Shown: positions 17,406 to 25,016 of the stretch, piece after piece
How positions within the stretch are numbered: the stretch's first letter is position 1
Layout of the letters: every line of letters starts with the position of its first letter
Origin: Streptomyces sp. 1222.5
GTDB taxonomy: Bacteria > Actinomycetota > Actinomycetes > Streptomycetales > Streptomycetaceae
Direction: 5' to 3'
Length of the DNA: 64,000 bases
Assembly: GCF_900105245.1 (NCBI RefSeq)
Contig: NZ_FNSZ01000001.1
Span: 496,001-560,000 of the forward strand
Made by a program: the position numbers and the translations under genes
The notes under the pieces: model-generated
Told to the model about the DNA's origin: nothing
Database searches by the model: none
The model's input: only the letters and a program-made list of their open reading frames with translations

Positions 17406-17905
17406 GGGGCGTCCTCCGTACGGTTGTCCCGGGCCGGCTGCGCGGTCTGTGCGACGACGGCGGACGGTCCTCCGGCAGTGGCCGGTACGGCGTCGGCGTG
17501 CACCGGCGCGGACGCGGTCGTCGTAGGGGCCGGGGCCGGTGTGCCCCGACCGGGTTCGACCAGGCGGAGTGCCGCCGCGGCGGTCTTGAACAGCGGTTGT
17601 TCGGAGGCCGGGTCCCAGTCGGGGTTCGCCTGCCATCCGAAGAGGTCCTTGGGCCCCGGCCGGCCCCGGTTGACCCGGTCGTCCATCCGTCCGCGCACAC
17701 CGACCATGCGCCCGTCCTTCACGGCGATGTCCATGGCGTCGCCGTCCGAGTGGAGAATCGACGCGGCCTGCACCCAGTGCTGTACCGCTTCGGGCTCGAC
17801 ACCGGCCTCCAGGAACGTGTCCACGCGTGGCGGCCACGGCTCGCGGCGGCTGTAGGGGGTTCGCAGTCCCCAAGGCCGCGCGATCCGGTCCATCGAAGCG
17901 TCCAT
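17402..17905 (-). CDS. Truncated molybdopterin-oxidoreductase N-terminus
   Basis: A 167-residue protein whose first ~105 residues match the N-terminus of large actinobacterial molybdopterin oxidoreductases of the nitrate reductase/formate dehydrogenase type: RIARPWGLRTPYSRREPWP, then SILHSDGDAMDIAVKDGRMV and NRGRPGPKDLFGWQAN. The molybdopterin-binding domains that should follow, some 600 or more residues, are missing. Instead there is a short Ala/Pro/Thr-rich tail ending at a TGA that overlaps the next start. The fragment cannot bind the cofactor or do redox chemistry. It may be a gene decayed by internal deletion, or a retained accessory fragment, since the coupling to the next gene is intact. 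Confidence 0.68.
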   Translation of the reverse strand: MDASMDRIARPWGLRTPYSRREPWPPRVDTFLEAGVEPEAVQHWVQAASILHSDGDAMDIAVKDGRMVGVRGRMDDRVNRGRPGPKDLFGWQANPDWDPASEQPLFKTAAAALRLVEPGRGTPAPAPTTTASAPVHADAVPATAGGPSAVVAQTAQPARDNRTEDAP

Positions 17906-18045
17906 GCCGGCCTCCTGGTTCGCCGCACGGAATCCGCCGCGTGGCCTGTCCTGGGTACCCTGCGGAGCTGCGCCGTACCGTTCGGTGTCTGCGCCCGGCA
18001 CCCGTAGTGCCTCGGTACGGCCGGCCGGTCTCACCGACGTGCACG

Positions 18046-18633
18046 TCAGAAGAGGGTGGCCGCGCCCACCGACGGAGCGTCGTCGTAGACGAGGAGGCCG
18101 TCGTCGCGCAGGCGCACGCCGGGCGTCGGGGTGTGCGCGGTGAGGCGTCCGTCGTGCATGAGGTGGCGGACGGGCTCGCCCAGGGCCAGTACGGCGAAGT
18201 CCGCGATCAGGCGGCGGTGGCATCGCCACCACACCGCCTCGCTGCACATCACCGCGGTGCGTGCCTCACCCGCCTGCCGCATCAGCTCGTCCATGGCGGC
18301 GACGAACCCCGGGCTGCGGGTGTGCGCCGCGTAGCCGCGGAAGGAGTCGTTGCGCCAGACGGTGTCCGGCGAGTCCGGCGACGGCTTGCGCCATCCGCCC
18401 AGCCGCTGCTCCCACCGGTAGTCGAGGTGCTCCTCCGGCATCCACTCGGCCAGCCGCTGCCGTGACAGGTCGGGGTTGCGGCGGCTGCCGGGCGCGGTTC
18501 TGACGTCCACGACGGCGGTGACACCGGCTCCTCGGAGGAGTTCGACCAGCGTGGTCCGGTCCGCTGTGCTGTGGCCGAAGGTGATCAGTCCGGCGTGGCT
18601 CCGTGGCCCCTCGGACGGGGCCGCTCCGGTCAT
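18046..18633 (-). CDS. DUF488 family protein
   Basis: A 195-residue member of the DUF488 family. It has the start motif LITFGHSTADR (~16-26), the DVRTAPGSRRNPDLS block (~43-57), GGWRKPSPDSPDTVWRND (~79-96), and the hallmark MCSEAVWWRCHRRLIADF (~128-145). The family is widespread, soluble and of unknown biochemical role; conserved Cys/Trp/His residues suggest a catalytic or nucleic-acid-related function. No useful gene context is visible: the next genes are 140 and 211 bp away. The start choice is uncertain because no clear ribosome site precedes the ATG. Confidence 0.85.
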   Translation of the reverse strand: MTGAAPSEGPRSHAGLITFGHSTADRTTLVELLRGAGVTAVVDVRTAPGSRRNPDLSRQRLAEWMPEEHLDYRWEQRLGGWRKPSPDSPDTVWRNDSFRGYAAHTRSPGFVAAMDELMRQAGEARTAVMCSEAVWWRCHRRLIADFAVLALGEPVRHLMHDGRLTAHTPTPGVRLRDDGLLVYDDAPSVGAATLF

Positions 18634-18844
18634 CGCGGGCCCCGTCGCCGGCCGAGGACCGTGCGTGATTCAGCCGAAAGCATCTCGTTCCTCCGGTTGC
18701 GGGCGATGTGCTCCCCCGCCCCCGGTACCCGTCCCCGTCCGGTCCGATACGTCGCGGCGGGCGGAAGGGCGGCCGAGGCCGGCAAGGCGGCCCCGCGCCA
18801 CCTCCTCCGCCGGCCGGCCGGTCGGCGCGACGGGACGTCGACGG

Positions 18845-19696
18845 TCAGCCGCGGCCGAACTTCCGCCGCTCCAGCGCGACGGCCAGTTGGGGATACCGGC
18901 CGGGAGCGAGTCGTACGAGCCGGTCCACGATCTTGGCGTCGGTGCCGACTCGGATACGGGGACGGCCGGCCTCGACGCCGTCGACGATGATGCGGGCCGC
19001 CTGTTCGGCGGGCATCTTCAGCAGCTTCTCGTTGTAGACGCGGGCGCGGTCGAGCTGCTGGCGTGTCGGGGCGAGGCCGCGTGCTCGGGCCTGTTCCAGC
19101 GCGGCGGTCGCGATGTTGGTCTTCACACCGCCCGGGTGGACCACGCTCACCCGGACCGGGTGACGGCCGGCGAGCATCTCGGTGCGCAGCGCCTCGGTGA
19201 AGCCGCGGACGCCGAACTTGCTCGCGCAGTAGGCGGACAGGGTGGGCTGTGCCAGGTATCCGTTGAGGCTGGAGATGTTGACCACGTGGCCGTCGCCGGA
19301 GGCGATCAGGTGCGGCAGGAACGCCTTCGTGCCGTGGATGACGCCGAACAGGTTGACCGCCAGCGTCCGGTCGTAGAGTTCCCACTCCGCGTCGAGGACC
19401 GACTGGCCGCCACCGGCGATGCCGGCGTTGTTGTAGATCTGGTGGACCACGCCGAAGTGCTCGGCGACGGTGGCGGCGTAGGCCTCGACCGCCGCGCGGT
19501 CGCTGACGTCGAGGTGGGCGGTGTGCACCTCCGCCCCGAGGGCCTTCGCCCGGTCCGCGGTTTCCTCCAGGCCGCGATCGTCGACGTCGCTGACGGCCAA
19601 CCGGGCTCCCCGCTTGGCCAGTTCGAAGGACAGGTTCCGGCCGATGCCGGACCCGGCTCCGGTGACGGCGGCGACCCTGCCGCGGACGCTGCTCAT
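18845..19696 (-). CDS. Short-chain dehydrogenase/reductase (BVMO operon)
   Basis: A 283-residue classical SDR. It shows the NAD(P) motif TGAGSGIG (~12-19), NNAG (~88-91), the catalytic Ser region NISSLNGYL and the YCASK catalytic Tyr/Lys (~155-159). ACAGGAG precedes the ATG at 19696, and its start overlaps the hydrolase stop by 4 nt. As third gene of a monooxygenase-hydrolase-SDR operon it probably oxidises an alcohol to the ketone used by the monooxygenase, or processes the alcohol released by the hydrolase. The enzyme class is certain; the substrate is inferred from context. Confidence 0.9.
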   Translation of the reverse strand: MSSVRGRVAAVTGAGSGIGRNLSFELAKRGARLAVSDVDDRGLEETADRAKALGAEVHTAHLDVSDRAAVEAYAATVAEHFGVVHQIYNNAGIAGGGQSVLDAEWELYDRTLAVNLFGVIHGTKAFLPHLIASGDGHVVNISSLNGYLAQPTLSAYCASKFGVRGFTEALRTEMLAGRHPVRVSVVHPGGVKTNIATAALEQARARGLAPTRQQLDRARVYNEKLLKMPAEQAARIIVDGVEAGRPRIRVGTDAKIVDRLVRLAPGRYPQLAVALERRKFGRG

Positions 19697-20661
19697 ACGG
19701 GATCTCCTGTCGGTGGGGCGGGCGTGACGGGGGCGGTGGCGGCGCCGGCGAGATCGCTGGTGAGCTCGACCAGGCGGTCGAGGAGGCCGGGGGCGAGATG
19801 GTGGCCCATGCCCGGGATCTCCACGTGCCGGGCGCCGGGGATCGCGGCGGCGGTGGCACGGCCCCCGCTGGGGTGCACCATGCGGTCGGCGTCTCCGTGC
19901 ACCACGAGCGTGGGCGCGGTGATACGGCGCAGTTCGGCGGTGCGGTCGCCGGAGGCCCGGATGGCGTCGATCTGACGCGCCACCGGTGCGCCGGCGCGGT
20001 TGCCGCCGCACCGGTCCCAGACGGTGGCCGCCCAGGCTCGTTCGAGGGTCTCGTCGGGCCGGTACGACGTCCCGCCGATGTGGGCGAGCATCGCCAGGTG
20101 CCGCTCCACGGACTCCTCGACGGTGCGGGCCGGGGCCTTGGCCAGCCGGACGAGGGTCGACCAGGCCGGCTGCCCGACCTGCCGGCTCCCCGTGGTGGAG
20201 AAGATCGAGGTGAGCGTGGCGACCCGCTCGGGATGCCGGGCCGTGAGGGTCTGCGCGATCATGCCGCCCATCGACATGCCGACCAGGTGGACCCGCTCGA
20301 TGCCGAGGAAGTCGAGCAGGCCGACGGCGTCGGCGGCCATGTCGGCGAGGTCGTAGGCGTCCGGCCGGGGCCGGGCGAGGAGCTGCCGCAGCCGGCCCGG
20401 CGGCGGGGCGTCGATGCGGCTCGACCGGCCGGCGTCCCGGTTGTCGAACCGGACCACCCGGAAGCCGCGGCCGGTGAACCCGTCGACCATCCGGTCCGGC
20501 CACGAGGTGAGGTCGAGCCCGAGCCCGGCGATCAGCAGCAGGGGGACGCCGTCGGCCGGACCTTCGACGCGGAAGCAGAGCCGCGGCCCGGCCGGCAGGT
20601 CGACGAAGCGGTCCCCGGTGTCGTCCGCCTCGGTGGACGCCACGCGCGCGACGCCCGTCAC
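19693..20661 (-). CDS. Alpha/beta hydrolase, probable esterase (BVMO operon)
   Basis: A 322-residue alpha/beta-hydrolase. The oxyanion region is LLIAGLGLDLTSW (~42-54), the nucleophile elbow is GMSMGG (~130), the acid is in VVHGDADRMV (~255), and the His is in GMGHHLAP (~295). It is coupled at both ends: its GTG start overlaps the monooxygenase stop (GTGA, 20658-20661) and its stop overlaps the SDR start. In known ketone-degradation operons this enzyme cleaves the ester or lactone made by the Baeyer-Villiger enzyme, which is the most likely role here. Confidence 0.9.
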   Translation of the reverse strand: MTGVARVASTEADDTGDRFVDLPAGPRLCFRVEGPADGVPLLLIAGLGLDLTSWPDRMVDGFTGRGFRVVRFDNRDAGRSSRIDAPPPGRLRQLLARPRPDAYDLADMAADAVGLLDFLGIERVHLVGMSMGGMIAQTLTARHPERVATLTSIFSTTGSRQVGQPAWSTLVRLAKAPARTVEESVERHLAMLAHIGGTSYRPDETLERAWAATVWDRCGGNRAGAPVARQIDAIRASGDRTAELRRITAPTLVVHGDADRMVHPSGGRATAAAIPGARHVEIPGMGHHLAPGLLDRLVELTSDLAGAATAPVTPAPPTGDPV

Positions 20662-22160
20662 GCGGTCACCTCCGCGGGGGCTGCGGCACGGGAGAAGTGC
20701 AGCTCGGGATCGGACACACCGCTGCCTCGCAGCAGTTTGACGTCCTCCCGGTAGTCCATCGAGGTCAGCCACGGCATCCGGTCGCCCTGTCGGGGCAGGG
20801 AGTCGACGGCGCGCCGGATGTAGCCGGCGCCGAAGTCGAGGAACGGCCGGGTCGGCATGTCCGGGTCGGCCGGTTCGGGCCGGCAGATGTCGTACGCGTG
20901 CCGGTCCATGTGCGCCACCAGCCGGCAGAAATGTTCGCAGAGGAGGCCGATCTTCAGCGTCCAGGAGGAGTTGGTGTAGCCGATGGCGTACGCGAGGTTC
21001 GGCACGCCGGAGAGCATCATGCCCTTGTAGGCGAGGGTGTCCGCGAGCCGCACCTGCCGGCCGTCGACGGTGACGTGGACGCCGCCGAAGGCCTGCACGT
21101 TCAGCCCGGTGGCGGTGACGATGACGTCCGCTTCCAGTTCCCGGCCCGACTCCAGCAGGACGCCCTTCTCGGTGAAGGAGGCGATGCGGTCGGTGACCAC
21201 CGAGGCGTCGCCGTCGCGGATCGCCCGGAACAGGTCGCCGTCGGGGACGGCGCACAACCGCTGGTCCCACGGGTTGTACGGCGGGTTGAAGTGCTCGTCC
21301 ACGGCGAAGCCCTCGGGCAGCTGCCTGACGTTGATCCAGCGGATCAGCCGTCGCGCCGCCTTCGGATGCCGCTGGCACCAGCTCCAGATGAAGCGCTGCT
21401 GGGCGATGTTCTTGCGCCGGGTGAGCGCGTAGCCGCGCTCCGGGCCGAGGTACTTCTTCAGCGCGTTGCCGATCAGGTCCTTCCGCGGCACCGGCAGGAT
21501 GTACGTCGGGGTCCGCTGGAGCATCGTCACGTGCGCTGCGGTGCCCGCCATCGCCGGTACCAGCGTGACTGCGGTGGCACCGCTGCCGATCACCACGACC
21601 CGCTTGCCGGCGTAGTGCAGGTCCTCGGGCCAGGCCTGCGGATGCACGATCGGCCCGGTGAACCGGTCGCGGCCGGGGAAGGACGGGGTGAACCCCTCGT
21701 CGTAGCGGTAGTAGCCGCCGGCGCAGAAGATCCATCCGGCGGTCAGCGTGATCCGTTCCCCGGTGTCGGTGCGCTCCACGTCGGCGGTCCACCGCCCCTC
21801 GTCGGTGGACCAGGACACCGCGAGCACCTTGTGGTGGTAGCGGATGTGCGGGTCCAGGCCGTTCTCGGTCGCCGTCTCCCGCAGGTACGACAGGATGCGG
21901 GGGGCGTCGGCGATGGACTGCTCGTCCCGCCAGGGCTTGAACTCGTAGCCGAAGGTGTGCAGGTCCGAGTCGGACCGGATACCCGGGTAGCGGAACAGGT
22001 CCCAGGTCCCGCCGGAGGCCTCGCGGGCCTCCAGGATCGCGAAGCGCTTCGACGGCAGCTCGGTCTTCAGATAGCGGGCGGCACCGATGCCCGAGATCCC
22101 GGCCCCGACGACGAGGACGTCGAGGTGCTCCGGGGCGGGTGACTGGGGGGCGGTTGACAT
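20658..22160 (-). CDS. Baeyer-Villiger flavin monooxygenase
   Basis: A 500-residue FAD/NADPH enzyme. The FAD motif VVGAGISGIGAARYL lies at ~16-30. The Baeyer-Villiger fingerprint FxGxxxHxxxWP is present as FTGPIVHPQAWP (~160). The NADPH motif is VVIGSGATAVTL (~180-191), and a WTLKIGLLCEHFCRLVAHM block lies near ~415, as in the EtaA/EthA type. It inserts oxygen next to a ketone carbonyl to give an ester. It leads a three-gene operon with 4-nt overlaps and is divergent from a PucR-type regulator 127 bp away. EthA-type enzymes also activate thiocarbamide prodrugs, but nothing here points to that role. Confidence 0.93.
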   Translation of the reverse strand: MSTAPQSPAPEHLDVLVVGAGISGIGAARYLKTELPSKRFAILEAREASGGTWDLFRYPGIRSDSDLHTFGYEFKPWRDEQSIADAPRILSYLRETATENGLDPHIRYHHKVLAVSWSTDEGRWTADVERTDTGERITLTAGWIFCAGGYYRYDEGFTPSFPGRDRFTGPIVHPQAWPEDLHYAGKRVVVIGSGATAVTLVPAMAGTAAHVTMLQRTPTYILPVPRKDLIGNALKKYLGPERGYALTRRKNIAQQRFIWSWCQRHPKAARRLIRWINVRQLPEGFAVDEHFNPPYNPWDQRLCAVPDGDLFRAIRDGDASVVTDRIASFTEKGVLLESGRELEADVIVTATGLNVQAFGGVHVTVDGRQVRLADTLAYKGMMLSGVPNLAYAIGYTNSSWTLKIGLLCEHFCRLVAHMDRHAYDICRPEPADPDMPTRPFLDFGAGYIRRAVDSLPRQGDRMPWLTSMDYREDVKLLRGSGVSDPELHFSRAAAPAEVTA

Positions 22161-22287
22161 GGCTGGCGGCTCCAGGCGTTGTCGGTCGACGCGTCCATGG
22201 TGTGCGGCGGCCCGCGGGACCGCAAAGGGCATGTCGCACCGCTCCTGCCCGTTCGAGGTGGCGATCTGCACCTCTACGATGGGCGCC

Positions 22288-23505
22288 ATGTCGTGGAAGA
22301 CGCCGTCGCCCCGGGTCCGGGAGCTCATCCGCCAGGGTGCCGAGATCGCGCTCAATCCGCCGGCCGAGTGGCTCGCCGAGCTCGATGCCGCCACGCTGAC
22401 CGGCCAGGCGAGGCAGCAGATCGCCGCGGACCCGGTGCTCGCCGCGGGCACCCGCCGGACCAACCGCTCCAACCTGCTGTTCTGGGCCGCCGCCAACGTC
22501 CGCGCGCCCGGTGAACCGGTCCCGGCGAACGACACCGAGGCACCCCTGGCCGTCGCCCGGGACCTCATCCGGCGCGGCCTGGACGAGTCGGCCCTCGACG
22601 CCTACCGCGCCGGCGAGAGCGTCGCCGTACGGCTGTGGACGCAGGTCGCCTGCTCGCTCACCACCGATTCCGAGGAACTGCGCGAGCTGCTCGACGTGTC
22701 CCTGCGGTCCATCGCCGCATTCGTCGACGACACGGTGAGCGCGATCTCCGTCCGTATGCGCGCCGAACGGGACGAGCTGACCCGCGGCACGCACGCGGAG
22801 CGCCGGGAGACGGTCGCCCTGCTGCTGGAGGGCGCCCCGATCACGCGCCGCCGCGCAGAGAGCCGGCTGGGCTACGGCCTCGATCCCACGCACACCGCCG
22901 CGATCGTCTGGACCGACGCCCCCGACGCCGACCTGCGCCACCTCGACCGTGCCGCCGACTCCCTCGCCGAGGCGGCCGGCCAGGCACGCCCGCTGAACAT
23001 CCTCGCCAGCGCCGCCACCCGGTGGGTGTGGGTTCACGGCGGCCCCGACACCGACCGGCTGCGCGCCGCACTCGACAGGCTGCCGGGGGTGCGGATCGCC
23101 CTGGGCTCCACGGTGCCGGGCATCGACGGCTTCCGCCGCAGCCACCTCGACGCGCTCACCACCCAGCAGATGCTCACCCGGCTGACGTCGCCCTCCCGGC
23201 TGGCCTCCCACCACGAGGTCGAACTCGTCGCGCTGCTCACCGCCGACCCCGAGCGCGCCGACCGATTCGTCAAGCGCACCCTGGGCGACCTGGAGACCGC
23301 ACCGCCCGAGGTCGTCGAATCGCTGCGCGTCTTCATCGCCGAGCAGTGCAACGCCACGCAGGCCGCCGTACGGCTGTTCACCCACCGCAACACGCTGCTA
23401 CGGCGCCTCGCCCGCGCGGAACGCCTGCTGCCGCGCCCCCTCGCCGAGCACTCGGTCGAGGTCGGCGCCGCCCTCGAGGTCCTCCGCTGGCGGGGACATC
23501 CCTGA
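22288..23505 (+). CDS. PucR/CdaR-type transcriptional regulator
   Basis: A 405-residue regulator. The N-terminal ~150 residues are helical and probably sense a ligand. A GGDEF-like PucR middle segment follows (~165-290). The C-terminal helix-turn-helix of the PucR family is at ~345-400 (CNATQAAVRLFTHRNTLLRR, then LARAERLL). Starts at 22279 and 22288 are both possible; I chose the second, from which MSWKTPSPRVREL reads well. It is divergent from the Baeyer-Villiger operon across ~120 bp, the classic placement for an activator responding to the operon's substrate. Confidence 0.85.
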   Translation: MSWKTPSPRVRELIRQGAEIALNPPAEWLAELDAATLTGQARQQIAADPVLAAGTRRTNRSNLLFWAAANVRAPGEPVPANDTEAPLAVARDLIRRGLDESALDAYRAGESVAVRLWTQVACSLTTDSEELRELLDVSLRSIAAFVDDTVSAISVRMRAERDELTRGTHAERRETVALLLEGAPITRRRAESRLGYGLDPTHTAAIVWTDAPDADLRHLDRAADSLAEAAGQARPLNILASAATRWVWVHGGPDTDRLRAALDRLPGVRIALGSTVPGIDGFRRSHLDALTTQQMLTRLTSPSRLASHHEVELVALLTADPERADRFVKRTLGDLETAPPEVVESLRVFIAEQCNATQAAVRLFTHRNTLLRRLARAERLLPRPLAEHSVEVGAALEVLRWRGHP

Positions 23506-23578
23506 GCCGCTCCTGCCCACACGTAACCGTTGGGTAATTGTCCGGTGCCGCGGTGTGGTTGCCGGGCAAGCTCCCCGG

Positions 23579-24172
23579 ATGCAGATGACAGAGGACTTCG
23601 CGACGACGGCCGCATCCGTGGCCTCGGCCATCTTGATCGCCGCCACTGTGGAGGTCAGCGCGTACCGCAAGTCCCTCCAGAACTCGGCCAGGACCGGATT
23701 CACGAGCTACCGCCGTCTCTCCGAGGAGTGGCGCGCACTCCCGCCCGAGGGCCGGCGGGCGGCCGCGCGAACCTTCTTGGAATCGGACGGTCCCGCCCTC
23801 GGGGTCGGAGCGCTCAAATCCTGGTGGACCGTGGTGGTGGCGTGCGTCTGGTCCGTGTTGATGCTGGCGCAGGGCGTGGTGATCGTGGCGAGCCTCGCAT
23901 GGCTGGCCTCGGACCATCCGAAGGCGGAGCGGTTGGCGCTGGCCATGCTCACGATCGTGGCGGGCGGATCGCTGATGGTCGCTGTGGTCCCGATCCTGCG
24001 AGTGCTGCGGGCCCCGTTCGAGCCCTTCGGCGACATGTGGGCCGAACGGTTGATCCGGGACCAGGTGGAGCGGGTTCTGGCGGACGAGAACGCCGGTGCG
24101 GACACCGCTGACGGCGGCGCCCGGTCGCGGGGGGCGGCGGGCACGGATGAACCGGCACCTCGCACAAGTTGA
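23579..24172 (+). CDS. Two-to-three-helix membrane protein of unknown function
   Basis: A 197-residue protein with a short N-terminal hydrophobic helix (~10-27), a cytosolic amphipathic region with SRLSEEWR-like charge pattern (~40-75), and two further membrane helices (~85-110, VVVACVWSVLMLAQGVVIVA; ~118-142). The C-terminal ~50 residues are charged. I do not recognise a family. Start codons at 23555 (GTG), 23579 and 23585 are all open; no strong ribosome site decides. The stop codon lies inside the loop of a strong hairpin. Confidence 0.6.
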   Translation: MQMTEDFATTAASVASAILIAATVEVSAYRKSLQNSARTGFTSYRRLSEEWRALPPEGRRAAARTFLESDGPALGVGALKSWWTVVVACVWSVLMLAQGVVIVASLAWLASDHPKAERLALAMLTIVAGGSLMVAVVPILRVLRAPFEPFGDMWAERLIRDQVERVLADENAGADTADGGARSRGAAGTDEPAPRTS

Positions 24173-24190
24173 CCTTGTGCGAGGTGCCGG
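24152..24190. terminator. Perfect 17-bp bidirectional terminator hairpin
   Basis: Arms 24152-24168 and 24174-24190 pair perfectly, and the loop TTGAC contains the TGA stop of the gene ending at 24172. It separates convergent genes (23579-24172 plus and 24204-24779 minus), so it probably ends both transcripts. Confidence 0.8.
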
Positions 24191-24203
24191 CTTGTCTCAA
24201 CCG

Positions 24204-24779
24204 TCAGCCCTGCGTACCGCCCTGGGTGTTGCCGCTGCCACCACCCTGGGTCCCACCCTGGGTGTTGCCGCTGCCACCACCCTGCGTACCGCCCTGGGTG
24301 TTCCCGCTCCCGCCACCCTGCGTCCCGCCCTGAGTGTTGCCGCTCCCGCCACCCTGCGTACCGCCCTGGGTGTTGCCGCTGCCACCACCCTGCGTACCGC
24401 CCTGGGTGTTGCCGCTGCCACCACCCTGGGTCCCGCCCTGGGTGTTGCCGTTGCCGGAGCCCTGGGTGCCGCCCTGGGTGTTGCCGTTGCCGGAGCCCTG
24501 GGTGCCGCCCTGGGTGTTGCCGCCCTTCGGCATGCTCTTCGAGGAGTTGCTCTTCGACGAGCTGTTGGAGCCGCTGTTCTTCGACGAGCTGTTCATGGAG
24601 CTCTTGGAGCTGTTGTGGGAGGAGCTGTGCCGGTGGTGATGGTCGCTGGCGTGGGACGCCGTGTGGTGCTTCATCATCGGCGCGGCCTCGGCGCTGGCCA
24701 CACCGACCGATCCCGCGGCCAGAGCGGCGAGGCAGGAGATACCGGCGATACGGGCCAGGTGACGTCGGGCGTTCATCAT
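24204..24779 (-). CDS. Secreted His/Ser-rich protein with NTQGGTQGGGSG repeats
   Basis: A 191-residue protein. Residues ~1-30 are a signal peptide (HLARIAGISCLAALAAGSVG). A His-rich then Ser/Asn/Lys-rich region follows (ASDHHHRHSSSHNSSKSSM, ~40-80). The rest is ~8.7 tandem copies of a 12-residue repeat: two NTQGGTQGSGNG copies, then six NTQGGTQGGGSG copies and a partial one. GAGGAA precedes the tandem ATG-ATG start. The three-part design (signal, His/charged block, Gly-rich repeats) is the same as in the genes at 13494 and 14190, though the repeat unit differs. No family is recognised; an extracellular or wall-matrix role is a guess. Confidence 0.78.
   Translation of the reverse strand: MMNARRHLARIAGISCLAALAAGSVGVASAEAAPMMKHHTASHASDHHHRHSSSHNSSKSSMNSSSKNSGSNSSSKSNSSKSMPKGGNTQGGTQGSGNGNTQGGTQGSGNGNTQGGTQGGGSGNTQGGTQGGGSGNTQGGTQGGGSGNTQGGTQGGGSGNTQGGTQGGGSGNTQGGTQGGGSGNTQGGTQG
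24207..24518 (-). repeat. Coding 36-bp tandem repeat
   Basis: About 8.7 copies of a 36-bp unit encode the NTQGGTQ(G/S)G(S/N)G repeats. Units near the C-terminus are nearly identical at DNA level, a sign of recent duplication or homogenisation, so copy number may vary between strains. Confidence 0.9.
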
Positions 24780-25016
24780 GGGGGATTCCTCGGATTTCTG
24801 AATTCTGTGATCTGTGTGGATTGCAGTTCGTGGTGAACTTGCTTGATTTAATTTCAGCTCTTTCGGCCACCGCTGTACGTCCCCCAGCCGGTGGAGCGAT
24901 CGGTTGACCCGCGCTTCGCCCCCTCGGCCGACCGGTTGCGGAGCATCGTGAGTGGTGAGGACCATTTCCGTGAGGTCTTCTGGAGACACATGGCGAGGAG
25001 CCGGTTAGAGGATGAG

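Noticed and set aside
18634..18844. Gap between DUF488 and SDR genes as a small gene
   Set aside because: No frame with a ribosome site or recognisable residues; it looks like a plain intergenic region.
19693..23385. A 1230-codon frame running through the hydrolase and beyond
   Set aside because: Only its last 322 codons show a protein fold; the rest is antisense or out-of-frame to the monooxygenase and the PucR gene. The true start is the GTG at 20661.
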